DNA of 18,027 nucleotides from Desulfobacterales bacterium HSG17 (GTDB lineage Bacteria; Desulfobacterota; Desulfobacteria; Desulfobacterales; Desulfococcaceae): the NCBI GenBank assembly GCA_030377945.1, contig JAUCGD010000053.1, positions 1 to 18,027 of the forward strand. Reading direction: 5' to 3'. Shown piece by piece: positions 1 through 7,091 of this stretch (position 1 is the stretch's first letter; each line of letters begins with the position of its first letter). Under the pieces are notes generated by a model that worked only from the letters and a program-made list of their open reading frames with translations, ran no database searches and was not told the DNA's origin. Made by a program: the position numbers and the translations under genes.

Positions 1-35
1 CAAAAAACTGTAACACCAATTAAAAAAAGATAAAT

Positions 36-1103
36 ATGGAAACATTTAAAGCAAATGGACTTCCCCTGCTAATCGGCAGTCTTCCAATGGCAAGCCATGA
101 AGAGGCAACAAAACTTGTCCTTGAGAATACTCCTGATATCCCTTTATGGGTGCAACTGCCAGGATATAAAAAAGAAGGCATGATAAGCCAGTTCCTTCCA
201 GGACTGCCAGGATTCAGCGATGATATTGAAAAAAATATCCTTGATACATCAAAATCTTCCTTTGATGAAGAATTTCTCAGTTTTTTTGAAGAGTATCTAT
301 CTATATCAGAGACAGGGGCAGATATCCAGACTTCCCGCTTTGCACTTTCAGGTTCAAGAGCCAAAGGTTTTGTTGAATTTTTAAAGCAGATTGATGCTGG
401 AGATTACTCATTTAAAGCTCTTAAAGGTCAGGTTACAGGCCCAATAACTTTTGGAACGGCTGTAAAAGATGAAAATGATAAAAATATTTTTTATAATGAC
501 CAGCTAAGAGATGCGGCAATTAAAAAACTTGCCATGAACGCCAGGTGGCAGGCCTCTGAATTTGTCAAAAGAGGTGCTCTTCCCATTATCTTCCTTGATG
601 AACCAGCTTTGGCAGGATTTGGGACTTCTGCATATATTACCATAACAAAAGAGGATGTCACCCAGAGTATTGATGAAATTGTCCAGGAAATCCATGCCCA
701 GAACGGTCTTGCAGGTGTGCATGTCTGTGCCAACACGCAGTGGGATATGTTACTGGATTCTACAATTGATATCATAAGTTTTGATGCATTCTCCTATTTT
801 GACAAATTTATCCTCTATCCTGAATTAATAAAAACATATTGTGGCAAAGGAAAAATGCTTGCCTGGGGGATTGTTCCGACCCATAAAGCGCAAGTCATAG
901 CTGAGCAGACCACCCAAGGTCTTGTTCAGCTGCTCAATGACCAGATGGGTGAATTGTCTAATAAAACAGGAATTGATAAAAAAACCATTATTTCACAATC
1001 TTTTATCACACCAAGCTGTGGGACAGGCTCCCTTGATCTTGATTCTACAAAAAAGGTATTACAGCTTACAAAAGAGGTGTCCAGAGCTTTTAGATTGGAA
1101 TAA
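36..1103 (+). CDS. MetE/UROD-fold methyltransferase (core-MetE-like, putative methionine synthase)
   Basis: The 355-aa product resembles the C-terminal catalytic barrel of cobalamin-independent methionine synthase (UROD/MetE superfamily). It has no N-terminal half of classical MetE, which is about 750 aa. Visible zinc-site candidates are the H-x-C pair at residues 229 and 231 (VHVCANT) and a late cysteine at 328 (SCGTGSL). These correspond in order to the His-x-Cys and final Cys zinc ligands of MetE. A DEPA motif at 188-191 fits the barrel. By family, such short proteins transfer a methyl group to homocysteine, or in relatives to another thiol, often from a corrinoid protein rather than folate; the donor here is not visible. 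It is cytosolic, with no signal or membrane segment. The ATG at 36 follows an A-rich stretch with only a weak ribosome site. The gene converges on the next one with a 14-base gap. The methyltransferase fold is confident; the exact substrate is not. Confidence 0.75.
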   Translation: METFKANGLPLLIGSLPMASHEEATKLVLENTPDIPLWVQLPGYKKEGMISQFLPGLPGFSDDIEKNILDTSKSSFDEEFLSFFEEYLSISETGADIQTSRFALSGSRAKGFVEFLKQIDAGDYSFKALKGQVTGPITFGTAVKDENDKNIFYNDQLRDAAIKKLAMNARWQASEFVKRGALPIIFLDEPALAGFGTSAYITITKEDVTQSIDEIVQEIHAQNGLAGVHVCANTQWDMLLDSTIDIISFDAFSYFDKFILYPELIKTYCGKGKMLAWGIVPTHKAQVIAEQTTQGLVQLLNDQMGELSNKTGIDKKTIISQSFITPSCGTGSLDLDSTKKVLQLTKEVSRAFRLE

Positions 1104-1117
1104 AAACAGCATAAAGG

Positions 1118-1780
1118 CTATTGATTCTCGTCCCTGGCTTCTTGTGCGAAATCACTGGTTCGTCTTTTAATATCTTCAAAATATTTGGGATAAGCTTTTT
1201 TTGCTTCAGCAATAATCATATCCCATGGTAAATCTGCAAAACTCCCATGATCTTTGATATATTCCATGTGCTTATTGCCTGATTTGTCCAAGGGATGAAA
1301 AATAGAATCTTCTGTTCCATCAAATTCCAACGGCTCTACATTAAAGTTATTACAAAGCTCAAGATTAAATGCAGGTGTTGCCTTTACCCATTGGTTGTTT
1401 AAAAATAACTCTGTAAAACCATGATAATAAAAGGTGTCTGTTCCCATTAATGCCTGGAGTTTTGCTGTATTCAGATGGTTTTTCACATCTGCAAAGCCCA
1501 GTCTTGCAGGAATCTTCTGGCATCTTGCACAGGCAGCAAGAAGCACTGCCTTTGCCACGCAATATCCCCGTCCTTTTTTTAAAGTAGAACTTGCCTTCAT
1601 ACTTTTTTTTACAGGTTCCATGCTGTATGGATCATACCTGAAACCATCTCTTACTGCATAATAAAGGCTTATTGCTTTTTCAATCTCATTTTGATCTTTT
1701 TTAATATTTCTATGGGCAAACTCAATAACATCAGGATGGTCACTGTCAATATAATATGTAGGGCTAAGATATTTTTCCAT
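1118..1780 (-). CDS. Transglutaminase-like (cysteine protease fold) protein
   Basis: The 220-aa product carries a bacterial transglutaminase-like core. The nucleophile motif GRGYCVAKA puts the Cys at residue 73, and a histidine follows at 120 (YYHGFTEL). Where the third triad residue (Asp) is expected, the sequence reads KATPAFN, so a Thr (135) sits near the Asp position. Enzymatic activity is therefore not assured. The flanking helices and length fit stand-alone small transglutaminase-like proteins of unknown substrate. No signal peptide is seen, so it is probably cytosolic. An AGGT-type ribosome site lies 7 bases before the ATG at 1780. The gene is monocistronic and divergent from the rubrerythrin operon, so the dyad at 1876-1899 lies upstream of it too. 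It ends in TAG (1120-1118). Reading through would add 19 codons before TAA. Confidence 0.8.
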   Translation of the reverse strand: MEKYLSPTYYIDSDHPDVIEFAHRNIKKDQNEIEKAISLYYAVRDGFRYDPYSMEPVKKSMKASSTLKKGRGYCVAKAVLLAACARCQKIPARLGFADVKNHLNTAKLQALMGTDTFYYHGFTELFLNNQWVKATPAFNLELCNNFNVEPLEFDGTEDSIFHPLDKSGNKHMEYIKDHGSFADLPWDMIIAEAKKAYPKYFEDIKRRTSDFAQEARDENQ

Positions 1781-1875
1781 GTTTTAAACCTGCTTTTGTA
1801 TTAACCTTTAATAAAGGCCTTTTGTATAGCACTTGCTAAAAAAAAGAAATCATTTTTTTGTGTATCAAAACAAAC

Positions 1876-1899
1876 ATGTGTCATTTCATGAGACACAAA
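1876..1899. promoter_or_regulatory. Candidate sigma-54 activator binding dyad (upstream activating sequence)
   Basis: Two elements, ATGTGTCATTT (1876-1886) and TGAGACACAAA (1889-1899), form an inverted repeat with TGTGTC/GACACA arms. A related half-site, TTTGTGTATCA, lies just upstream at about 1856-1866. The centre is about 98 bases before the start predicted from the sigma-54 promoter at 1959-1973, a typical distance for an enhancer-binding protein. Both 11-mers also occur upstream of the sigma-54 activator gene (12691-12711). Binding by that activator is inferred. Confidence 0.55.
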
Positions 1900-1958
1900 C
1901 TGCCTCATTTTCAATCTTCACCATAATATATTTCATGCTCTTGAGATATCTTGGTGCC

Positions 1959-1973
1959 TGGCATAGTTTATGC
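1959..1973 (+). promoter_or_regulatory. Sigma-54 (-24/-12) promoter of the rubrerythrin operon
   Basis: TGGCAT, five bases, then ATGC matches the sigma-54 consensus TGGCAC-N5-TTGC. The invariant GG (1960-1961) and GC (1972-1973) are exactly 10 bases apart. Predicted transcription starts near 1985, giving a leader of about 40 bases to the ATG at 2024. An inverted-repeat activator site lies about 75 bases upstream. No other site of this quality was found between genes in this window. Confidence 0.65.
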
Positions 1974-2023
1974 TCATAATTTAATATTTAAGTCCTTATA
2001 ATTTAAATAACAAAAGGTCTGAT

Positions 2024-2713
2024 ATGGTAAAAACATATAGAAGAAAACTAAAGAAAAAAGTTGGAGAGATCCTTCATCTACCACTCCAGGATACAGCCAT
2101 GGAAATGCTGGAACAAATACCTGACAACCAACTTACAGGCCATCTTTTTGCCTGTTTTTACAATAAAGATGAATTAATAAAATTTCGCAGTATTGCAGCA
2201 ATGGGAAGGCTTGCTGTAAGAATTGAACAAGAGAATATTGAACGGGCAAGAATTATTCTCCGCAGGATCATGTGGAACTTAAATGATGAATCCGGTGGCA
2301 TTGGATGGGGTTCACCCGAAGCCATGGGGGAGATCCTTTGCCAGAGCCCGAAACTTGCAATGGAATTCAAATCCATTCTTTTTTCATATCTGATGCCTGG
2401 TGGCAATTATATTGAGCACGAAATGCTCCAAAGAGATGTCTTATGGGGTATAGGAACATATTTAAAATCAAATCCACAGGATCTGAATAGAGAGACAACC
2501 AAACTCTTATTGCAGCACCTGCTGTCTTTAGATCATGTCAAAAAAGCCTACGCTATGAGAGCCTTGATTAATGCAAAGTATTTTGACAATCACCCAATAT
2601 CTAAAAATATTATTATCGATAATCATGAAGTCAATATGTTTAAAAACTGGCATTTTGTTGCAACTTCTGTCGCAGACCTGGTCAAGCCATATGAAAATAA
2701 AAAAACAGTATAA
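2024..2713 (+). CDS. DVU0298-family helical (HEAT-like) repeat protein
   Basis: The 229-aa, mostly helical product resembles the DVU0298 family found mainly in Desulfobacterota. Helix pairs such as the one around residues 50-70 (ELIKFRSIAAMGRLAVRI) look like HEAT repeats. A conserved-looking turn, GGIGWGSPEAMGE, lies near residues 92-104. No catalytic motif, signal peptide or membrane segment is seen, so a scaffold or protein-binding role is the best guess. Its biochemical function is unknown. AAAGGT (2013-2018) is a suitable ribosome site for the ATG. It is the first gene after the sigma-54 promoter at 1959-1973 and heads the rubrerythrin/ferredoxin gene set, which suggests a role in oxygen or redox stress (inference). 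A gap of about 130 bases separates it from the next gene. Confidence 0.8.
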   Translation: MVKTYRRKLKKKVGEILHLPLQDTAMEMLEQIPDNQLTGHLFACFYNKDELIKFRSIAAMGRLAVRIEQENIERARIILRRIMWNLNDESGGIGWGSPEAMGEILCQSPKLAMEFKSILFSYLMPGGNYIEHEMLQRDVLWGIGTYLKSNPQDLNRETTKLLLQHLLSLDHVKKAYAMRALINAKYFDNHPISKNIIIDNHEVNMFKNWHFVATSVADLVKPYENKKTV

Positions 2714-2844
2714 TGAATTTTGCTATCACCCATTGGCATGCTTATTGAGAGACTTTAAAATAATAGATAAAGAAAAGCGAAAAATAAATTTAGCTTATAA
2801 ACTTAAAATCAGCCAAAAACATGTTAAACAAAAATTATTAACTT

Positions 2845-3117
2845 ATGCTTAAAAAACAGTGTGATATAAATATTGCTCAAACCATTAATCTTGCTCAAAA
2901 GATGATTAAACTTGCACAATCAGGTTATGAGCAGAGAGAAGATCCTGGATGCGGAGTTCTTTATGGGATTCTGCTGGATTCAGGATACAGACTTCTTGAT
3001 ATTGCACAAAAAGAGAAACAGGCACATATTAATAAAGGCTGGTGGAATGATTCATGCAACAATTCAACTAACAATTTAATTAAACAACCAATTAAAAAAG
3101 AGGAGAAAGATTTATGA
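2845..3117 (+). CDS. Conserved-looking hypothetical protein upstream of rubrerythrin
   Basis: The 90-aa product has no domain I recognise. The middle (about residues 28-70) looks well structured: a DPGCGVLYG segment with one cysteine, then an amphipathic helix ([14 protein letters not shown]) and a GWW motif. The C-terminus is Asn/Lys-rich and probably disordered. No ribosome site is evident at the ATG, so the start is uncertain. The stop codon overlaps the rubrerythrin ATG (ATGA at 3114-3117), which indicates translational coupling and supports the reading frame as a real gene. A small accessory protein of the peroxide-reducing system is possible but is only inferred from context. Confidence 0.7.
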   Translation: MLKKQCDINIAQTINLAQKMIKLAQSGYEQREDPGCGVLYGILLDSGYRLLDIAQKEKQAHINKGWWNDSCNNSTNNLIKQPIKKEEKDL

Positions 3118-3656
3118 AGACTTATGTTTGTTCAGTATGCGGTTACTCACACAAAGGCGATGATGCCCCTGATAAATGTCCCCAGTGCGGAGCTGCAAAA
3201 GAGAAATTTTCTGCCCAGGAAGGCGAGTTAGTATGGGCTGATGCTCATGTAATCGGCGTAGCAAAAGGCGTTGATGCAGAAATCCTCCAGGGGTTAAAAG
3301 ACAATTTTGCAGGAGAGTGTACAGAAGTTGGAATGTACATTGCCATGAGCCGCCAGGCAGATCGTGAGGGATATCCTGAAGTTGCTGAAGCTTATAAAAG
3401 GATTGCCTATGAAGAAGCTGATCATGCCTCTAAATTTGCTGAACTGCTCGGTGAAGTATTAGAAGCAGATACAAAGGCAAATCTTGAAGCCAGAGTTCTT
3501 GCTGAAAATGGTGCCTGCGCCGGAAAAAAGCAGATTGCTGTAAAGGCAAAAGAGCTTGGATATGATGCTATCCACGACACTGTACATGAGATGTGCAAAG
3601 ATGAAGAGCGTCATGGCCGGGCATTTGAAGGCCTGTTAAATCGGTTTTTTAAATAA
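3114..3656 (+). CDS. Rubrerythrin with N-terminal rubredoxin domain (reverse rubrerythrin, NADH peroxidase type)
   Basis: The 180-aa protein has a rubredoxin-like domain first: C6-x2-C9 and C22-x2-C25 would bind one iron. A four-helix diiron domain follows, with E-E-x-x-H motifs at 100-104 (EEADH) and 164-167 (EERH) plus further glutamates near 68-71 and 131. This order is the reverse of classical rubrerythrin, which carries rubredoxin at its C-terminus, and matches the reverse rubrerythrin type. Such enzymes reduce hydrogen peroxide to water in the cytosol of anaerobes, with electrons ultimately from NAD(P)H. A strong GAGGAGA ribosome site precedes the ATG, which overlaps the stop of the upstream gene. 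The ferredoxin that follows within seven bases is a plausible electron partner. The assignment is firm; the physiological electron donor is not shown. Confidence 0.93.
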   Translation: MKTYVCSVCGYSHKGDDAPDKCPQCGAAKEKFSAQEGELVWADAHVIGVAKGVDAEILQGLKDNFAGECTEVGMYIAMSRQADREGYPEVAEAYKRIAYEEADHASKFAELLGEVLEADTKANLEARVLAENGACAGKKQIAVKAKELGYDAIHDTVHEMCKDEERHGRAFEGLLNRFFK

Positions 3657-3662
3657 TAAGGA

Positions 3663-3860
3663 TTGAAAGTATCCTTAAAAACTCCTGCTATTGATCTGGG
3701 ATGCTGTACCCTGTGCGAAATTTGTATAGAACTCGCTCCACATGCATTTCAGATCAATGATGCATACTTTGTTGAAGTTATTCACCTTGATAACTATTTA
3801 GATGAAGATATCCATGAAGCTATAAAAAATTGTCCCAAGGACTGCATCTTCTGGGAATAA
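3663..3860 (+). CDS. Small [4Fe-4S] ferredoxin
   Basis: The 65-aa acidic protein has one ferredoxin-type cluster motif: C-T-L-C-E-I-C at residues 15-21 and a distal CP (residue 57) in NCPKDC. The second half of a two-cluster ferredoxin has degenerated, as in Desulfovibrio-type single-cluster ferredoxins. It would carry electrons in the cytosol, plausibly to the rubrerythrin encoded immediately upstream. The best start is TTG at 3663, because an in-frame TAA lies at 3657-3659 and no ATG or GTG precedes the cluster. The AAGGA directly abuts this TTG, so initiation would be unusual or coupled to the upstream gene. Function is confident; the start codon is moderate. Confidence 0.85.
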   Translation: MKVSLKTPAIDLGCCTLCEICIELAPHAFQINDAYFVEVIHLDNYLDEDIHEAIKNCPKDCIFWE

Positions 3861-3903
3861 CTGCCATGGACAGAATAAATTTTCAACAATACACTGGGGG
3901 TCA

Positions 3904-3931
3904 CACGTATTAAAAATGGGTCAAATACGTG
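3904..3931. repeat. Inverted repeat between ferredoxin and zinc-ribbon genes
   Basis: CACGTATT (3904-3911) and AATACGTG (3924-3931) are perfect 8-base arms around a 12-base loop. A short T-run (about 3942-3947) follows 10 bases later. It could be a weak attenuator that separates the zinc-ribbon gene from the upstream operon, or a protein-binding dyad. Nothing in the sequence decides between these. Confidence 0.35.
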
Positions 3932-3970
3932 GCCAAGTTAATTTTTTAATTTAATAATAAGGAGGCAACC

Positions 3971-4141
3971 ATGTCAGAGCCAGAAGCACAAAGATGTCCA
4001 GGAAATGAATTAAATAAGAGCCTGGGAACTATTGATATCAAGTGCTCTTCATGCGGCACTATCAATGAAATTTTTAGTGATGAATCAGACAAAGCCCACA
4101 AATGTACAAAATGTGGCAAACTATTGGAAACACAAAAATAA
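3971..4141 (+). CDS. 56-aa zinc-ribbon protein
   Basis: This short gene is well supported by an excellent ribosome site (AAGGAGG at 3959-3965) five bases before the ATG. The product has two C-x2-C pairs (C25/C28 and C45/C48), the pattern of a rubredoxin-like or zinc-ribbon knuckle pair that binds Zn or Fe. A further CP lies at residues 9-10. The ends are hydrophilic, and no membrane segment or enzyme motif is present. It lies 110 bases after the ferredoxin on the same strand and may belong to the same transcription unit, though an inverted repeat in the gap could uncouple it. I do not recognise a named family. A metal-binding adaptor or redox partner in the oxygen-defence set is the likely role (inference). 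Confidence 0.75.
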   Translation: MSEPEAQRCPGNELNKSLGTIDIKCSSCGTINEIFSDESDKAHKCTKCGKLLETQK

Positions 4142-4504
4142 ACCTCTGTTATCTACAATCAAATCTGTAACCTAAAGATTCTCATTTTTTTTGGGTTACA
4201 GATTTACCTCTCTACCAATCTCTATTGATTATATTGATTATAACGAATGTTCCAAAATTTTAATTGAGATCATCTCTATATAACTGCTTGATTATTTTGG
4301 GTTAAGGCATCTTCATTATGATGGGCAAAAGACCAGATTTACAACCATAGATAAAAATCATATTAATAATTGGTTCAGGCGAGGTCCCTAAGAATGATTT
4401 GCTTTAATAAGGGATGTTTGCTATTAATGCACTTGTTGTTTTCGAAATATAAACATATTTGCCTGTTTTTCCCCGAATAGAAGGAGGATTTAAGCAAAAA
4501 AACA
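4142..4504. other. Gene-free stretch of 363 bases before the methyl-transfer cluster
   Basis: This stretch is AT-rich and non-coding as far as can be seen. It holds a long hairpin at 4161-4205 near its left end and a strong AAGGAGG at 4481-4487 near its right end. No tRNA, recognisable riboswitch (including no cobalamin-box sequence), sigma-54 promoter or convincing sigma-70 promoter was found. The promoter of the methyl-transfer cluster presumably lies in the right half. Confidence 0.6.
4161..4205. repeat. Long hairpin downstream of the zinc-ribbon gene
   Basis: AAATCTGTAACC (4161-4172) pairs perfectly with GGTTACAGATTT (4194-4205). A T·G pair and three A·T pairs extend the stem to 16 bp around a 13-base, T-rich loop (4177-4189). 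No T-run follows the stem on either strand, so it is not a standard intrinsic terminator. It could protect the 3' end of the upstream message or be a regulator's dyad. Confidence 0.5.
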
Positions 4505-5380
4505 ATGAATATAACAATACAAAAGCTGTTAAAAAACAAACCGGTCATACTTGATGGGGCCTGGGGGACGCAAATGCAGTCTAAAGGTCTGCCTGACGGC
4601 GCTTGTCCCGATGAATGGAATCTCAGTTCGCCCGAGAAGGTGGAAGCAGTAGCCAGAGAATATGTTGAAGCCGGTAGCCAGATTGTTCTTACCAATACCT
4701 TCAGTGCGAACAGTATTTGCCTGGAGCAAAGTGATTTAGCCGAAAAAGTACGTGAAATTAATATAGCTGGTGTTCAAATTTCAAAGCGGGCTGCCGGAGC
4801 TACGGCGTTGGTATTCGCGTCAATAGGTCCAACCGGAAAAAGCCTGTTTATGGGCGAAGTTTCTCCTGAGTTGGTTGCACGAAGTTATCAAGAACAGGCG
4901 GATGCATTGGCAGAGGGTGGTGCTGACGGTCTCGTGGTGGAAACGATGATGGACCTGAAAGAAGCGGAGATAGCGGTTCAAGCTGCGAAAAGCACTGGTT
5001 TACCAGTTGTTGCCTGCATGACTTTTGGTAAAGGAAAAAACAAAGATCATACAATGATGGGTGTCACTGTTGAACAAGCGGTTGCAAGTTTCAGCAACCT
5101 GGGTGTGGATGTTATTGGTAGTAACTGTGGGCAAGGACTGGAGGGTATGTTAATCACCTGCGGTATTCTGAAAAAACAAACAGATCTTCCGCTTTGGATA
5201 AAGAGCAATGCTGGAATTCCTAAGTATGATTATGATGATGACGAAACTATCTATGATACGACAGCGGAGCAATTCGTGGAGCTGGTAGGGCCTGTTATTG
5301 ACGCCGGAGTAGATTTCATTGGCGGTTGCTGTGGCACCAATCCAGCTTACATCAAATTGATCTCTCAGAAGTATAAATAG
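4505..5380 (+). CDS. Homocysteine S-methyltransferase (MetH homocysteine-module-like)
   Basis: The 291-aa barrel belongs to the S-methyl_trans family, which includes the homocysteine domain of MetH, MmuM and betaine-homocysteine methyltransferase. The zinc-binding cysteines are visible as GSNCGQG (C208) and the signature GGCCGTNP (C275, C276). The N-terminal LDGAWGTQMQ segment is also typical. It lacks the folate and cobalamin domains of MetH, so it needs a separate methyl donor. The corrinoid protein encoded at 7092-7730 is the obvious candidate, giving methionine from homocysteine (inference). A perfect AAGGAGG sits 17 bases before the ATG, unusually far, with no alternative in-frame start between them. 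The gene ends in TAG (5378-5380). Readthrough would add 12 codons to a TAA. Base composition appears somewhat richer in G+C than the flanking operons. Confidence 0.88.
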   Translation: MNITIQKLLKNKPVILDGAWGTQMQSKGLPDGACPDEWNLSSPEKVEAVAREYVEAGSQIVLTNTFSANSICLEQSDLAEKVREINIAGVQISKRAAGATALVFASIGPTGKSLFMGEVSPELVARSYQEQADALAEGGADGLVVETMMDLKEAEIAVQAAKSTGLPVVACMTFGKGKNKDHTMMGVTVEQAVASFSNLGVDVIGSNCGQGLEGMLITCGILKKQTDLPLWIKSNAGIPKYDYDDDETIYDTTAEQFVELVGPVIDAGVDFIGGCCGTNPAYIKLISQKYK

Positions 5381-5478
5381 TTCTGGTGCCAACCAATTCG
5401 AAGAATTGGAAAAGAGTAAAGGCGTTGATTCAATTGTTTAATGAGTTGCAGAGACAAGATTAAAAACAGGAGGTTAAA

Positions 5479-6933
5479 ATGGGACAGATACCAGCAGCGG
5501 GTACAAGTACGCTGAAGGGCTGGGGTATGAATACCCTGACCCAAGATGATCTGGAGCAAATTCACGTAGCAACGCTTGATGTTCTGCAATCCACAGGAAT
5601 TTATGTGGATCACGATGAAGCATTGAGCATTTTCGAAAAAGGCGGATGCTGGGTTAACAAGAAGACTAAAGTGGTTCGCTTTCCAAGTCACCTGGTCAAT
5701 GAGGCAATGGCTCAATGCCCGAGCCACATTTTGTTGGCAGGGCGAGATCCTGAACATGACTTTATGATGGGTGGCAGAAATGTTGGCTTTACGCCCTTTA
5801 GTACTGGTGCGCTAACGCACGATCTTGAGACGAACGAAATCAGGGACTCAACCCTCGAGGACGTTAAAAACATGGCGATAATGTGTGACGCCCTGGAACA
5901 TGTAGATGTTGCTACACCACCAGTTTCAGCCGAAGACATGCCAGAGAGCTCATACGACCTCCATGGCCTGGCCGTAACCTTACCCAATACAACTAAACAT
6001 GTGGCCACAGACACTGAATCTGGTGAGCGCTGTAATTTGATGATTGAAATGGCTGCGGCTATTGCAGGCGGGAAAGATGAACTGAAATATCGACCTATTG
6101 TATCTTTTGGCGTTTGCCCAACCAGTCCCCTGCAGCTTATCGATGAATGTTGTGACGTGATTATCGTGGCAGCCAGGAACTGGATGCCGGTTGACGTTTT
6201 AAGTATGGCATTATCAGGGGCCACTGCACCGATTCCTCTGGCCGGAACATTGGTGGTTCACAATGCTGAAGTCATTAGCGGTATTGTATTGGCGCAGCTG
6301 ACAAATCCGGGAACACCGATAATTTATGGAAGTTCAACCACTACTTTTAATATGAGAACCGCAACCGCGACTGTTGGCGCTCCTGAAATGGGCATGATTA
6401 GCGCAGCTGTCGCTGAAATGGCGCACTATTACGAAGTTCCCTGTTATGTTGGCGGGACTTAGGTGGATTCCAAGCTACCTGACGCTCAAACCGGTCACGA
6501 AAAAACCCTAACCGCAATGTTACCAGCATTGGCAGGTGCCAATCTGATATACGGTATGGGAATGCTGGAAATGGGCCAGGTTTTAAGTTTTAGTCAAATT
6601 GTAATGGATAATGAATTCGCCGCCATGATCAAAAGATCAATTCGCGGCATTGACATCAATGATGAGCTGATGGCTGTTGATCTAATCAAAAAAGTTGGAA
6701 TCGGTGGCAATTTTCTGGGCCACAAACATACCATGGACCATATCGCCACCGAACAAGTCCAGGCGGACATAATGGATCGAAGGATGCGAGGTGGCTGGGA
6801 AAAGCAAGGTTCCAAAGATTTACACCAATCTTCTGTAGAAAGGGCTAAAAAGATTCTGGAAACTCATCAACCCAAACCATTGGAAGCGGGGCTGGCTGAA
6901 GAACTTGTAAAAATAGCTAAAAGCATTGAATAA
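5479..6933 (+). CDS. mttB: Pyrrolysine-containing trimethylamine methyltransferase MttB (amber codon read through)
   Basis: MttB moves a methyl group from trimethylamine to the cob(I)alamin of its corrinoid partner in the cytosol. The reading frame has an in-frame TAG at 6460-6462 (codon 328) and continues in the same frame to TAA at 6931-6933. With pyrrolysine inserted the product is 484 aa, close to the roughly 495 aa of methanogen MttB. The junction YVGGT-Pyl-VDSKLPDAQTGHEKT closely matches, from memory, the Methanosarcina MttB site (AGT-Pyl-SDAKVPDDQAGHEKT). Upstream segments such as VLSMALSG, LAGTLV-HNAEV-SGIVLAQL and YGSSTTTF are also shared, so this is the true Pyl type and not a non-Pyl MttB relative. 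AGGAGGT (5468-5474) precedes the ATG. It lies between the homocysteine methyltransferase and the corrinoid protein. The genes for pyrrolysine synthesis and its tRNA are not in this window. A plain nonsense mutation is unlikely given homology on both sides. Confidence 0.93.
6460..6462 (+). other. In-frame amber (UAG) codon, predicted pyrrolysine site of MttB
   Basis: The TAG is codon 328 of the mttB frame, at the position where pyrrolysine is found in methanogen MttB. The codon after it is GTG, with no ribosome site before it, so independent restart of a 156-aa fragment is unlikely. I saw no obvious extended hairpin directly downstream. Confidence 0.9.
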
Positions 6934-7005
6934 GCAGTGCTCACTATTTTACTAAATCACCTCCATCGTTTGATGATTAAAAGAACGTTTGGAATATAAC
7001 CAACA

Positions 7006-7050
7006 GGATGCAATTGAAACGATGCAGCCGGCAAAGTTTCAATTGCATCC
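7006..7050 (+). terminator. Perfect 15-bp hairpin in the mttB-mttC gap, attenuator or processing element
   Basis: GGATGCAATTGAAAC (7006-7020) and its exact reverse complement (7036-7050) flank a 15-base loop. A T-rich stretch (TTATTTTACATAATTTATTTATT) follows but has no uninterrupted T-run. It lies 73 bases after the mttB stop and 41 before the mttC start. A leaky terminator, or a stabilising or processing hairpin that adjusts the ratio of the two proteins, would fit. Full termination would require a separate promoter for mttC. Confidence 0.5.
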
Positions 7051-7091
7051 TTATTTTACATAATTTATTTATTATTTAGTGGAGATTAAGC

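Noticed and set aside
2734..2748. TGGCAT-N5-TTGA before the 90-aa gene, near-match to a second sigma-54 promoter
   Set aside because: The essential GC at -12 reads GA, so activity is doubtful. It is left as a curiosity within the operon.
2571..2852. 93-aa plus-strand frame bridging the gap after the DVU0298-type gene
   Set aside because: Half of it overlaps that gene in another frame. The rest is a low-complexity Lys/Ile-rich translation without a ribosome site.
4375..4695. Minus-strand 106-aa frame before the homocysteine methyltransferase
   Set aside because: It is largely antisense to the start of that gene and has no recognisable protein features.
5332..5346. TGGCAC-N5-CAGC resembling a sigma-54 promoter upstream of mttB
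   Set aside because: It lies inside the conserved GGCCGTNP-AYI coding motif of the homocysteine methyltransferase, and its -12 element matches poorly outside the GC.
6463..6933. Separate 156-aa gene starting at GTG after the mttB amber codon
   Set aside because: It has no ribosome site and continues the mttB frame and homology without a break, so it is the second part of one protein.
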